8,194 nt of DNA, from assembly GCA_001830645.1 (NCBI GenBank), contig MIBM01000084.1:4323-12516 (forward strand), read 5' to 3'. The notes under the pieces were generated by a model. That model searched no databases. It was not told the origin of the DNA and saw only the letters and a list, made by a program, of their open reading frames with translations. Position numbers and translations under genes: made by a program. Positions 1 through 8,000 of the stretch are shown piece by piece. The stretch comes from Spirochaetes bacterium RIFOXYC1_FULL_54_7. Its GTDB lineage: Bacteria; Spirochaetota; Spirochaetia; Treponematales; UBA12059. How positions within the stretch are numbered: position 1 is the first letter of the stretch; each line of letters opens with the position of its first letter.

Positions 1-1300
1 CGTTCCAGCCATCCCTGATGATATTGCCCTCGTTTATCAGCACCGACGGTTCGTCTGGAAGAGACCTGGAAAGGGTTTCAACAAGGGCCTTGATTGTATC
101 CAGGATAGTCTTGTCCCTGAGCACCGGTAGAGCCGGTATGCCAGCCTTCTGCCCGCCGGAATCAAGGGCCATGGCTGCCGCGAGGGTGTTTCTGATGGAC
201 AAGAGGTCCCTGGCATGGGCCTTGTCCATGGACAGCCTGGCGGCAAGGCGTTCCAGATCCAGGCAGCCCTCCAGACCGGATCGTATCCGCTCCAGATGGC
301 GCTGGTCACGATACAACTCTTCCACCGCATCCAATCGTTCGCGTATGTCCTCGGGCGATCGCAGAGGCCGGAGAAGCCTGCGGCGCAGTGCCCTGGTACC
401 CATGGCTGTTCTCGTATAGTCCAGAACCTCAAGCAAGGTATAAGCACGGCCTCCATCCCTGAGGTTACGGTCTATCTCCAGATTCTTCTGGCTGGCCTCG
501 TCTATGGCAACGTGCTCGCCATCATCCACCCCGCCAATGGACCGTATGTGGTCAGGCCGCAGCTTGGATGAATTAGCCAGATAATCCATTATAGCGCCCG
601 CCGAGGCCAGGGCAGGATCGTCATCATCGAAGCCAAAACCCTTGAGGGTCCTGGTTCCGAAATGCGCAAGCAAGACGGATCTGCCCTGTTCAACCGAAAA
701 AGACCAATCCGGATACCGGTTGACCACCATGCGGCCCTGCCCTGCCAACAAGTCCGAGACATACTCGTTTTCAAGTGACGATTCACGAACCAGCAGTTCC
801 CGGGGCGCCAGCCTGTACAGTTCACGGCCAAGACGATCCATATCAGCTACAGAAAAGGAACAGGCCCTGAACTCACCAGTGGATGCATCGACCCAAGCCA
901 GGGATACTGTCTGGCTGAACAGACCAAGGGCTACCAGATAGTTATTGGATCCTGATTCAAGGAATTCTTCGTCCACAGCACTACCAGGGGTAATGACTTC
1001 CACCACGCCACGTTCAATGATTCCCTTACCCCGTCCTGGGGCGGCAAGCTGCTCGCAGATGGCGACTTTCTTGCCTGCTTTGAGCAGGCGCGCTATGTAA
1101 CCCCGGGCCGCATGATGCGGAATACCGCACATGGGTGCTTCCTGCCTATGGGTCAGGGTAAGATTGAGCAAGGCGCTCGCTTCAACCGCGTCGCGGTAAA
1201 ACATTTCATAGAAGTCACCAAGGCGGAAAAACAGTATCTCGTCCCGGTGTCCGGCCTTGATGCGCTCATATTGTTCCAGCAGGGGTATCTGTTCAGCCAT
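1..1300 (-). CDS. mutS: DNA mismatch repair protein MutS, N-terminal half (3' end outside window)
   Basis: MutS recognises base mismatches and small loops in DNA and recruits MutL. I read an uninterrupted frame of 433 codons from 1300 to the left edge. Residues about 1-115 are the mismatch-binding domain: GDFYEMF at 28-34 carries the mismatch-contacting Phe30 and Glu32 of the F-x-E motif, followed by the family motifs PMCGIPHHA, KVAICEQL and VVEVITPGS. The connector domain follows, then the start of the lever/core with NLEIDRNLRDGG and RTAMGTRALRRRLLRPL. The last residues seen (VLINEGNIIRDGWN) match the core near residue 430 of the usual 850-900, so the clamp, the Walker-motif ATPase and the helix-turn-helix are outside. 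An in-frame ATG at 1324 is an alternative start, with a stop two codons before it. I prefer 1300 because a good promoter would begin transcription just upstream of it; neither start has a clear ribosome binding site. Family assignment is firm; the start is moderate. Confidence 0.96.
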   Translation of the reverse strand, partial: MAEQIPLLEQYERIKAGHRDEILFFRLGDFYEMFYRDAVEASALLNLTLTHRQEAPMCGIPHHAARGYIARLLKAGKKVAICEQLAAPGRGKGIIERGVVEVITPGSAVDEEFLESGSNNYLVALGLFSQTVSLAWVDASTGEFRACSFSVADMDRLGRELYRLAPRELLVRESSLENEYVSDLLAGQGRMVVNRYPDWSFSVEQGRSVLLAHFGTRTLKGFGFDDDDPALASAGAIMDYLANSSKLRPDHIRSIGGVDDGEHVAIDEASQKNLEIDRNLRDGGRAYTLLEVLDYTRTAMGTRALRRRLLRPLRSPEDIRERLDAVEELYRDQRHLERIRSGLEGCLDLERLAARLSMDKAHARDLLSIRNTLAAAMALDSGGQKAGIPALPVLRDKTILDTIKALVETLSRSLPDEPSVLINEGNIIRDGWN

Positions 1301-1309
1301 GGCCGTTGC

Positions 1310-1338
1310 ATTATAGGACAACATGATCTAGGATACAA
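1310..1338 (-). promoter_or_regulatory. Candidate sigma-70-type promoter for mutS
   Basis: Reading the minus strand, TTGTAT (1338-1333) is followed by a 17-base spacer and a perfect TATAAT (1315-1310). Start of transcription would be expected at about 1304-1302, only two to four bases before the ATG at 1300. That would give mutS an almost leaderless mRNA, consistent with no Shine-Dalgarno before 1300, and would put the alternative ATG at 1324 upstream of the transcript. The -35 box overlaps the start codon of the divergent STAS gene. Seen: the two boxes and their spacing. Inferred: activity. Confidence 0.45.
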
Positions 1339-1877
1339 TGGCGAGTGGAATTGTCCAGGTTGACGCAAGCGAGGCAAATGTGGAAGAAGCACTTTTGATG
1401 AGGGAATCAGGGAATGTTATCTATATGCGTGCCGTTGGACATATTACAGCCAATACCTGCGCGGAACTTAAATCCAGGGTCTTCGGGCGTCTGGAAGCCA
1501 AGCCACCAGTGGATGCCGTCTATGTTGATCTTGAGCGCTGTGACTATATGGATTCTACTTTCATGGGTCTGCTCGTGGGCTTCAACAAACGATTCCTGAG
1601 ATTCGCTGAAAAACCCATTACTATACTAAAGGCAAACGAGACCTGCCTGAAGCTCTTGCGCACCATTGGTGTTGCCAGGCTGGTTTCTTTAAGCGATGAG
1701 AACATCAAGTTTCCCGAACCCCTGGAAAACCTGAACGCGGCGCGCAAAGCCGAAGCCAGCATGCTCCTTCGCGCCCATGAGGACCTCATGGAACTCTCTG
1801 AAGAGAATGAGCGCCGGTTTTCTGCCCTCCGTTCGGTACTCAAGCAGTCTGTAGAAAACGAGCCTAGAGACCAGTAG
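1338..1877 (+). CDS. STAS-domain protein, anti-sigma factor antagonist-like, with C-terminal helical extension
   Basis: A 179-residue cytoplasmic protein with no signal peptide or membrane segment. Residues about 21-120 fit the STAS fold of SpoIIAA/RsbV-type antagonists: a first strand (GNVIYMRAVGHIT), a central strand (VYVDLERCDYMDS), then the phosphoacceptor turn DSTF at 72-75 leading into a helix (MGLLVGF), and the ending LKLLRTIGVARLVSL. Aligned with SpoIIAA (D-S-S-G), Thr74 occupies the phosphorylated-serine position. Family members bind and release an anti-sigma kinase or act as phospho-switches. Residues about 128-175 are a charged, probably helical tail beyond the STAS core. AGGA ends four bases before the ATG at 1338; Met21 (1398), preceded by GGAAGAAG, is an alternative start near the domain boundary. 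No kinase, phosphatase or sigma gene is nearby, so its partner is unknown. It is divergent from mutS and convergent with skp. Confidence 0.85.
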   Translation: MASGIVQVDASEANVEEALLMRESGNVIYMRAVGHITANTCAELKSRVFGRLEAKPPVDAVYVDLERCDYMDSTFMGLLVGFNKRFLRFAEKPITILKANETCLKLLRTIGVARLVSLSDENIKFPEPLENLNAARKAEASMLLRAHEDLMELSEENERRFSALRSVLKQSVENEPRDQ

Positions 1878-1908
1878 AACCAGCTTCCCCGTTCCTGTGC
1901 ACCCTTTC
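1878..1908. other. Short convergent intergenic gap without a recognisable terminator
   Basis: The STAS gene and skp stop 31 bases apart on opposite strands. I see no GC-rich hairpin followed by a T-run in either direction in the gap. The only clean inverted repeat nearby is AAGTAATA-GTTG-TATTACTT at 1924-1943 inside the end of skp; it has a single G-C pair and no T-run longer than three. Transcripts may therefore read into each other unless Rho acts. Confidence 0.5.
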
Positions 1909-2448
1909 CTACCTGCCTGCTCCAAGTAATAGTTGTATTACTTTGTCAGTAATATCAATCATGGGGCTGAACCAGATGATGGATGAACCCACATTGTCGG
2001 CGTTCCTGGAACTCAATACCAATGAATACCCATCTTTTTCCGCAATCGACTGAACGGTACGGTACAGGGTCTGGACAAAAGCATCCGACTGGGTAAGTTC
2101 GGTGGCCTTGGCGTCAAGCTCGGCCTGCTTTATCCGGATGTAGTCAGCCAGGAACTGCGCCTTCCTGTACAGGGTTTCATCCAGGGCAGCAGCATCGACC
2201 CCATAGCCTAAGGACCTCAGTTCAAGCTGGCTCTTCTGGATGTCCTTTATTTCGTCGCCAAGACGCTTTATTTCGGACTGTACCCTGGCCTTCTCGTCCT
2301 CGAAGGCGCGGACAGCCTGGGAGTCCTTGTAGTAGGTCATATAAACCTTCTGCAGATCTATGACCGAAACCCTGGTGATCTGTGACTGGGCAAAGGCGCC
2401 CGTAACCAGAAGAACAACCGCAAGGGCCATCATGCACAATCGCTTCAT
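1909..2448 (-). CDS. skp: Periplasmic chaperone Skp/OmpH family
   Basis: Skp-family proteins are trimeric periplasmic holdases that keep outer-membrane proteins unfolded until they reach the BAM complex. The protein is 179 residues from this start, close to the usual 160-180. It begins with a signal peptide (MKR, a hydrophobic stretch, then GAFA before Gln21). Next come the family's opening strand (ITRVSVIDLQKVY), a long charged coiled-coil region at about 35-135, and a C-terminal return to the strand part (YSLVLSSRNADN, then SPMIDITDKVIQLLL). An in-frame ATG nine bases upstream (2457) touches the GGAGG ribosome binding site directly, leaving no spacing, whereas the ATG at 2448 has nine bases; I therefore start here. 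It lies 56 bases after bamA with a terminator-like hairpin between them. The stop is TAG, 31 bases from the convergent STAS gene's stop. Order and family match T. pallidum TP0327. Confidence 0.9.
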   Translation of the reverse strand: MKRLCMMALAVVLLVTGAFAQSQITRVSVIDLQKVYMTYYKDSQAVRAFEDEKARVQSEIKRLGDEIKDIQKSQLELRSLGYGVDAAALDETLYRKAQFLADYIRIKQAELDAKATELTQSDAFVQTLYRTVQSIAEKDGYSLVLSSRNADNVGSSIIWFSPMIDITDKVIQLLLGAGR

Positions 2449-2457
2449 ACTATCCAT

Positions 2458-2462
2458 CCTCC
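2458..2462 (-). promoter_or_regulatory. Ribosome binding site that decides the skp start
   Basis: The minus strand reads GGAGG immediately followed by ATG (2457) and, nine bases later, a second in-frame ATG (2448). A Shine-Dalgarno abutting its start codon cannot be used normally, so initiation at 2448 is favoured. That also gives a typical signal peptide beginning MKR instead of MDSMKR. Confidence 0.75.
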
Positions 2463-2465
2463 GAC

Positions 2466-2491
2466 AAAAATACGGCCAGGTGGCCTGACCG
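2466..2491 (-). terminator. Intrinsic-terminator-like hairpin between bamA and skp
   Basis: On the minus strand CGGTCAGG (2491-2484) and CCTGGCCG (2480-2473) form an eight-base-pair stem with one G-U pair and a three-base CCA loop, followed at once by TATTTTT (2472-2466). It begins 13 bases after the bamA stop, and its T-run ends three bases before the skp ribosome binding site. A GC-rich stem plus a short U-run is the form of a Rho-independent terminator. Its place inside an otherwise co-directional unit suggests partial termination or 3'-end protection of the tamB-bamA message rather than a full stop. I recognise no skp promoter downstream, and there is no room for one. Confidence 0.5.
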
Positions 2492-2504
2492 GACTTTGGT
2501 TATT

Positions 2505-5057
2505 TCAGTTAAGCGGCGTGGTAATGCTCAGTACGAAATCCCAGGGAGCGTCAGAACCGCCCACCCAGTCAAAGCCGGAGCCATCATGGAAGAAACGCTT
2601 TGCAAAATACAGCCTGAAGGGGAACTGGGGTATGGTAAAGCGCAGTCCCCAGCCAAGGCTGAAGGCAAAGTTGTTAAGCCCGACATCGAACAGACCACTG
2701 CCTGCCTGAAAACTCGCTGTATCTCCGGACGCGTAGCCAGAAAGATCAAGAAGTCCCGATTCACTATCCACAACAGTGGCAATATCCAGGAAACCGTCCA
2801 GCGACAACACCCGTGGAACGAGGGGAGTGCGTAGTTCGATCCAGTTTTCCCAAAGTGAAGTACCTTTTGACAAGTAAACCAGATCGCTCCAGCCACGACC
2901 TATGAACGTTCCATCGATGCGGAGTTTCTGTGTCTCTGAAGGAAGGGCTTCTGATTCGCCGAACCAGGGAAGCAGGGTCGAGTATCCGCTATGGGCGCCA
3001 AGTACGGTCTTCAAGGACCAGTTTGAGAAGAGAGGGTAATCCCAAAGCGTCAGGTAACCTTCAAGCCTTGTTTCTGCCTTGAAGAAACGATACTGCTCAT
3101 TCGGATGGAAACCGACCATACTGAAACGTTGGCTGGCAAAATAGCCCTGCGATGGGTCATACCAGATGTCCAGGCCATTAAGGAGGCCACGTATATAGAG
3201 GGTATTGGACCATAGCCAGGTATCAAGGTTGTCTGCAACCGCCTCTTCAAAAGGCCGGTACTTGTCGGATTCGTAGGTTTTCTGGTTGATACCGAAGATG
3301 ACACCTGTACCTATGCCAAGGTCACCTATACCGGTCTTGAAGGTATAGCCAGTGGAGAAGCCGAGACTGAAGGTCCATGTATCATACTGCATCATGAAGT
3401 CACTGGGCACAACACTTCCTGCCGCCAGATAGTCTTCCATGGAGGTGTAGGGGTCGGGTACCCGTATATTATCAGATTCATCATAAGTGAAGACCGGTCC
3501 AAGAATGTCCTGGGGGGCCGACGTCCGGTCATGCCTGAAGGAGAAATCCACGCCACCGGACCAACGCTGGTCAAAAAGCCAGTTTTCCTTGAAGCCAAGG
3601 GTCAGGTCCTGGCTGGCCAGGGAGAAGTTGGAACCCACGGACATAGTCTGTCCCTTGCCCATGAAGTTGCGGTCATTCCACTGGATAAGGCCTGTCAGCG
3701 GGAAGGAGTCCTTCTCCGCCGAAGGGGTAAAGGTCATGCCGAACTGTACGTCCGCTGTGCTCTGTTCCTCTACAGTAACTATCAGGTCTACGGCAAGATC
3801 CTGGCTACCTGGTTCGTAGCTGGGGTTAACCGCGGAGAAATACTGCAGATTGTACAGATTCCGCAGGCCGTCCATGATCTTGGTCTTGGAAAAGATTTCG
3901 CCGGTCTCCAGCGGGATCTCCCGGCGTATCACAAAGTCTTTGGTCTTCAGGTTGCCCCTGACGATGACATCCTCGATTACAGCCTGAGGACGCTCTTCGA
4001 TAAGGAGGAGAAAGGAAATGGTCGACGTTTCGTCGTCTCGCAGTTCCCGGAAGTCAAAACCATTGAAAATATAGCCGTTCTCGAAGTACAGGTCTGTTAC
4101 CCGCTCCTGATCCTGGACAAGGCGCTCGTAGTTGAACACCGCGCCCGGCTTCTGCCTGACCATGGCCATGAGTTCATCGGTGGTGAATATCGTATTGCCT
4201 TCGAAGTCCATGCCACCATAGATGTAGCGAAGGCCTTCATCAACAACAAAAACAAGAGACAGCCGCTTGGCACCACTACGGGCATCCTCTATCGTATCGC
4301 GCCGTACATCCTGGACCTTGGCATCGGCGTAGCCGCGCTTGCGGTAATACAACTCAATGGCTTTCCTGCTTTCCTCAAGACCCAGTTCGGTAAAATGCCC
4401 TGACTGGAACAGGCCCTTTTCCTTGAGCGGAAGGTCACCCTTTAGGGCATTTACCGAGACAGCGCTGACGCCTTCGAAACCTATGGAGGCGACGAGGTTC
4501 TGGTCACCCTCTTCTACCCTGAAAATGACCTCTACCGAACCATCGGCCAGTTCGTTGGTCTGGGAAGAGACGCGGATATCAGGGTAACCCTTACCCTGGT
4601 ACAGACGCCTGATGGCAATCTCGTCCAGCCTCAGACGGGATGCAATGAAAATGGTTCTGGGTTTAACAGTAGCAGCCTCAAGTATTTCGGATGAACGGAG
4701 TCCCTCGTTGCCCTGCACCAGGACGGCCATGACTGCCGGCCGTTCCTTTACGGTGAAGGATATGATGAGGGAAGAATACGAGGCATCACCGGGCAGGGCT
4801 TCTGGCTGGATTTCATCAAAAAAATCCAGTTCATACACCCTGGCTAGTATTGTGGTATACACTTCATCCGAAAAAGGCTGTCCTTTGAATTCCTTAATGA
4901 TCGGACCAACATCCTCGGAAGTGACGATTTTCAGACCCTGGAATTTGATGTCCTTGATATTCTTTCCCTGGTACCAGTCAGGAGCAGGGTTTGTCTGGGC
5001 GGATGCAAGGCCAAAGGCCGAAACAACAAGCAGAAAGGCGATAATCAATCGTCTCAT
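2505..5057 (-). CDS. bamA: Outer membrane protein assembly factor BamA (Omp85 family)
   Basis: BamA is the essential barrel subunit of the BAM complex, which folds beta-barrel proteins into the outer membrane. The 850 residues match the family's usual 800-850. A signal peptide covers residues 1-20 (cleavage after LASA). Five POTRA repeats follow at about 33-107, 108-185, 186-276, 277-357 and 358-432, each with the characteristic strand-helix-helix-strand pattern (IKFQGLKIVTSEDV, YYRKRGYADAKV, MDFEGNTIFTTDEL, VIVRGNLKTKDFVIRREI). The C-terminal barrel runs from about 435 to 850. RGW at 721-723 is in the position of the conserved loop-6 VRGF/Y motif, followed by the usual ENWIELRTPLVP strand. 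Residues about 515-560 look like a long acidic surface loop. The protein ends TTPLN, without the terminal aromatic residue common in proteobacterial barrels. Its start lies 14 bases after the tamB stop. Order matches T. pallidum TP0326. Confidence 0.96.
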   Translation of the reverse strand: MRRLIIAFLLVVSAFGLASAQTNPAPDWYQGKNIKDIKFQGLKIVTSEDVGPIIKEFKGQPFSDEVYTTILARVYELDFFDEIQPEALPGDASYSSLIISFTVKERPAVMAVLVQGNEGLRSSEILEAATVKPRTIFIASRLRLDEIAIRRLYQGKGYPDIRVSSQTNELADGSVEVIFRVEEGDQNLVASIGFEGVSAVSVNALKGDLPLKEKGLFQSGHFTELGLEESRKAIELYYRKRGYADAKVQDVRRDTIEDARSGAKRLSLVFVVDEGLRYIYGGMDFEGNTIFTTDELMAMVRQKPGAVFNYERLVQDQERVTDLYFENGYIFNGFDFRELRDDETSTISFLLLIEERPQAVIEDVIVRGNLKTKDFVIRREIPLETGEIFSKTKIMDGLRNLYNLQYFSAVNPSYEPGSQDLAVDLIVTVEEQSTADVQFGMTFTPSAEKDSFPLTGLIQWNDRNFMGKGQTMSVGSNFSLASQDLTLGFKENWLFDQRWSGGVDFSFRHDRTSAPQDILGPVFTYDESDNIRVPDPYTSMEDYLAAGSVVPSDFMMQYDTWTFSLGFSTGYTFKTGIGDLGIGTGVIFGINQKTYESDKYRPFEEAVADNLDTWLWSNTLYIRGLLNGLDIWYDPSQGYFASQRFSMVGFHPNEQYRFFKAETRLEGYLTLWDYPLFSNWSLKTVLGAHSGYSTLLPWFGESEALPSETQKLRIDGTFIGRGWSDLVYLSKGTSLWENWIELRTPLVPRVLSLDGFLDIATVVDSESGLLDLSGYASGDTASFQAGSGLFDVGLNNFAFSLGWGLRFTIPQFPFRLYFAKRFFHDGSGFDWVGGSDAPWDFVLSITTPLN

Positions 5058-5068
5058 GTGGGTAACCG

Positions 5069-5073
5069 TCCTT
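5069..5073 (-). promoter_or_regulatory. bamA ribosome binding site overlapping the tamB stop codon
   Basis: The tamB stop TAA (5074-5072) merges into AAGGA (5073-5069), which lies 11 bases before the bamA ATG. Spacing is slightly long, but no better site exists in the 14-base gap. The overlap suggests that ribosomes finishing tamB help start bamA (translational coupling), in keeping with a single mRNA. Confidence 0.6.
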
Positions 5074-8000
5074 ATTTAAGAGGAATTCTCCAGAATATCG
5101 AAAAGGATTGATCCGTCACAAACAACGTATCAGGGTTTTCCGGCTGGAAACGCCAGTTCAGCACAAAATGCGGCGTCACCCATTCAAGTCCTATCTCCGA
5201 GTTTAACCCAGGAAACTTGGACTCGGCAAGTACAGGCTCCTGAAGGCGGAAAGCCAACTGGAAGAACAGGTCATCCCGGATGTATTTGCCGCCAATTACA
5301 GCAGTATTCTCCAGATAATCGGCGAGGGAGGCCGTATTGTCCGGCCCCGCCAAGCCTGACAGATCGTATAACCAACGCTGAAGTATCTGGGAACGAACGA
5401 AAAACAGATCCAGTCCCAATAGTTCCTGCACATTCCTTTCAAAAACCGAAATTATGTTCAACTGTGGCAAAAGGTCGGTATTCTCGATTATCACCCTGCC
5501 CAGTTCCGGAGTTTCACCTTCCTTCACAGCCAGCAGATCCATGCCAAGCAATCTGGCAATCTCGGCTTCACTCATGCCTGGAACCGATTCAAGCCTGAAG
5601 CTCAGATCCGACAGCCTGCTGTTCTTTGCACTGAGTAGAACCAGTACGGACCCTGTTTCGTTACGGCTTCTGGTCTCGGCCTCCAGAGATATCACCGGAT
5701 CGAAGGATGTTTCATCTTCATTGAATGCTACTGTTGCATTCTTCAGGTAGAAATTTTTCTGGATGTAGAATACTGTTCCGCCACGAAGCGCTGCCTGCCC
5801 GTTCAGTTCAAAGCTATCTGTAGCCCCATCAAAGGAGACAGCCAGCCTGCTGGACGGATCGGCCTGGCCATAGATCAGAGGCAGGCGTTTGTCAGGAAAG
5901 TATAGACGCACTCCCCGACCAAAGCTTAAATCCAGAGCGAGGGAAAAGTTTGAAGCATCTTTATTGCCTTCAACAGCAGCCCCGGTCACAAGCTCAGATG
6001 TTAGTATTATATCACCTGTTGGAAACATGACAGAGCCTGACAAGCGGGCCTGACCATCATTCAGTTCGAACAGCAATGAAGGCTGTGCAAAGCCGCCTAT
6101 GTCCATACCAAGAAGCCCCATCTGAACCGGCACGTAGCCCGGGCCGGTAGACTGGACTGTAATGTCAAGTTCAGACGGGATATAAGCTCTGAAGGTTGCC
6201 ACAAGATTGGCACTGAGCCTGGCATCCCCACATCGCAGGTCTGACTGCAGGGTCTCCATATTCCTACCGGTGAAATACAAGGGTTCGGTGAATGGACCGA
6301 TAGGTGCGGATACGAATTCAGGCACCCCGAGATATACATTGTCGAATTCCACTGTACCGTTTATTTCAGGGTCACTGATCCGGCCAGCCAGCTTCAGGTT
6401 ACCCGTTGCGGTTCCGGAGATGGCCTCGACAAAGGGCAGACGCATCAACTGGAAAAGAAAGGGCATTGCGACACTGACCTGTTTTAGTTCAAGGCTGATG
6501 GAACCTTCGGCTATCCGGCCTACCGCATTCAGGGACAAGGGTAGACCCGGTGCAAGATGGGCCGATAGCTCACCGGCGGTAGACAAGGACAGGCGCGCCT
6601 GATTCTCCGGACCTGCCCGGAAGACACGTTGCTCATCTGTCAGGATCAGTTCGAAGGGCCATTGGCTTGTTGCGGGACCAAAGGCAAATCCGGCTATAGT
6701 ACCGTTGACTAAATAGTCTTCGGTAGAGGCGAGCTCATTGACCCTGGCTTGTCCATTGAAGGCGACGGATCCCTCATACCGCTGGGTTCCCAAAGTGAGG
6801 AAGGCACGGGCAGATCCTGTCAGACGCTTGTCGCTGATATTGTAGGTCCCCGAGGCGTTGTCCATACTTTGGGCAAGGAATCGTCCCCTGGCATTTGCAA
6901 TGGTCAGGGTACCTGCCGAATAGCTACCCCGCCCGCTGGCCACGGGCAAGTCGTTGAGTCTGGAACCTTCGTTCAAGGCGAAGGAAAAATCCGCTGAAGG
7001 ATCACCGATAGGACCGGTAACCTTCAGGGATGCATCAAAACGGCCATTGATCTTGACAGGCAATCGGGCCATCTGTGCACGGACTATCTCGACAAGCACT
7101 GAAAGCTCTCCATTCCGGTATTCACCATCAACAGCGTACGATTCGCCATCAATAGCCTCCAGGAGTCCATTGACAGCTACCCATAAACCGTCACGATATT
7201 CCCAGGTTACGTCGGCTGTGCCTTCCATACTGGACACATCGTCAGCTACCCCAAGTCGGGATACCCTACCTCCAGCCTGGTTGAATGAACCGGACAGGGA
7301 GATGGCAGGCATGCGACTTGTCCCGGAAGAGGCCGGTTCAATCACAGCACGTTCGACCACCAAGTCCCAGTTGTTCAAACCTGCGAATCTGGCTGTACTC
7401 CGCAAGCCCAGTACCAGTACAGCCTCGGGAGCCTGGAACGGCAGATTGTCAAAACCAAGCTGAACGACCAGTTCACGGCCAAGCCCACGCACAGACAGAC
7501 TGAATCCATAATCACCGGACATGAACAACGAATCACCGTAAATGGTGCCCGAGAACCGGTATGGTATTTCCTGTATCACCAGACCGATAGTGTAACCCAG
7601 TCCTGCTGGTGAAGAGTAGTCGATTGATACCGAGCCATTCAGGGCATACCCGTTGATACTGGCATCCAGATTCCTGATTTCAAGATATTCTGAGGTCCCG
7701 GAAAAAGAGGCAACACCGAAAGCTGACGACAGCCCTTCGTGAACGATAAGGGTATTTACCGATGTATATGAAAGTTGTGTGAAGTCCGAAAAAATACTTA
7801 TATCGCCATCCAGTCTAAAGGGAGAAAGAATGGATACTGCATTCTGTCCAAGTAAGGAACCGAGTAGTTCCTGGAAAGATCCAAGACTGAACTTGTCCAG
7901 CCGCAGGCCAGCTTCCAGATAGGCATTGTCGCCAAGGGCCAGAGTACCCTCCACGGTGATGCCAGCCCGGTCAGCCTGGCTGAAGGCTTCTATGCCCTCA

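Noticed and set aside
37..456. A 139-codon minus-strand frame and overlapping plus-strand frames in the mutS region
   Set aside because: The mutS frame is continuous through this stretch with clear family motifs, so the others are shadows in other frames.
1306..1334. Possible plus-strand promoter TTGCAT-17-TAGGAT for the STAS gene
   Set aside because: Matches to consensus are poor (three and four of six), and the predicted start of transcription would fall after the ATG at 1338, so I do not call it.
1924..1943. Perfect inverted repeat AAGTAATA-GTTG-TATTACTT near the 3' end of skp, with a further AGTAATA at 1948-1954
   Set aside because: The stem has one G-C pair and no following T-run, and lies in coding sequence (the codons for KVIQLLL), so a terminator or operator role is not supported; it may be chance.
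3531..4403. A 290-codon open frame on the plus strand inside bamA
   Set aside because: Its codons line up exactly opposite bamA codons, so it stays open simply because bamA avoids TTA, CTA and TCA here. bamA has full domain support over the same span; the plus-strand product resembles nothing I recognise.
4612..5079. A 155-codon plus-strand frame opposite the bamA signal peptide and first POTRA domains
   Set aside because: It is antisense to strongly supported bamA sequence and has no recognisable domain or ribosome binding site.
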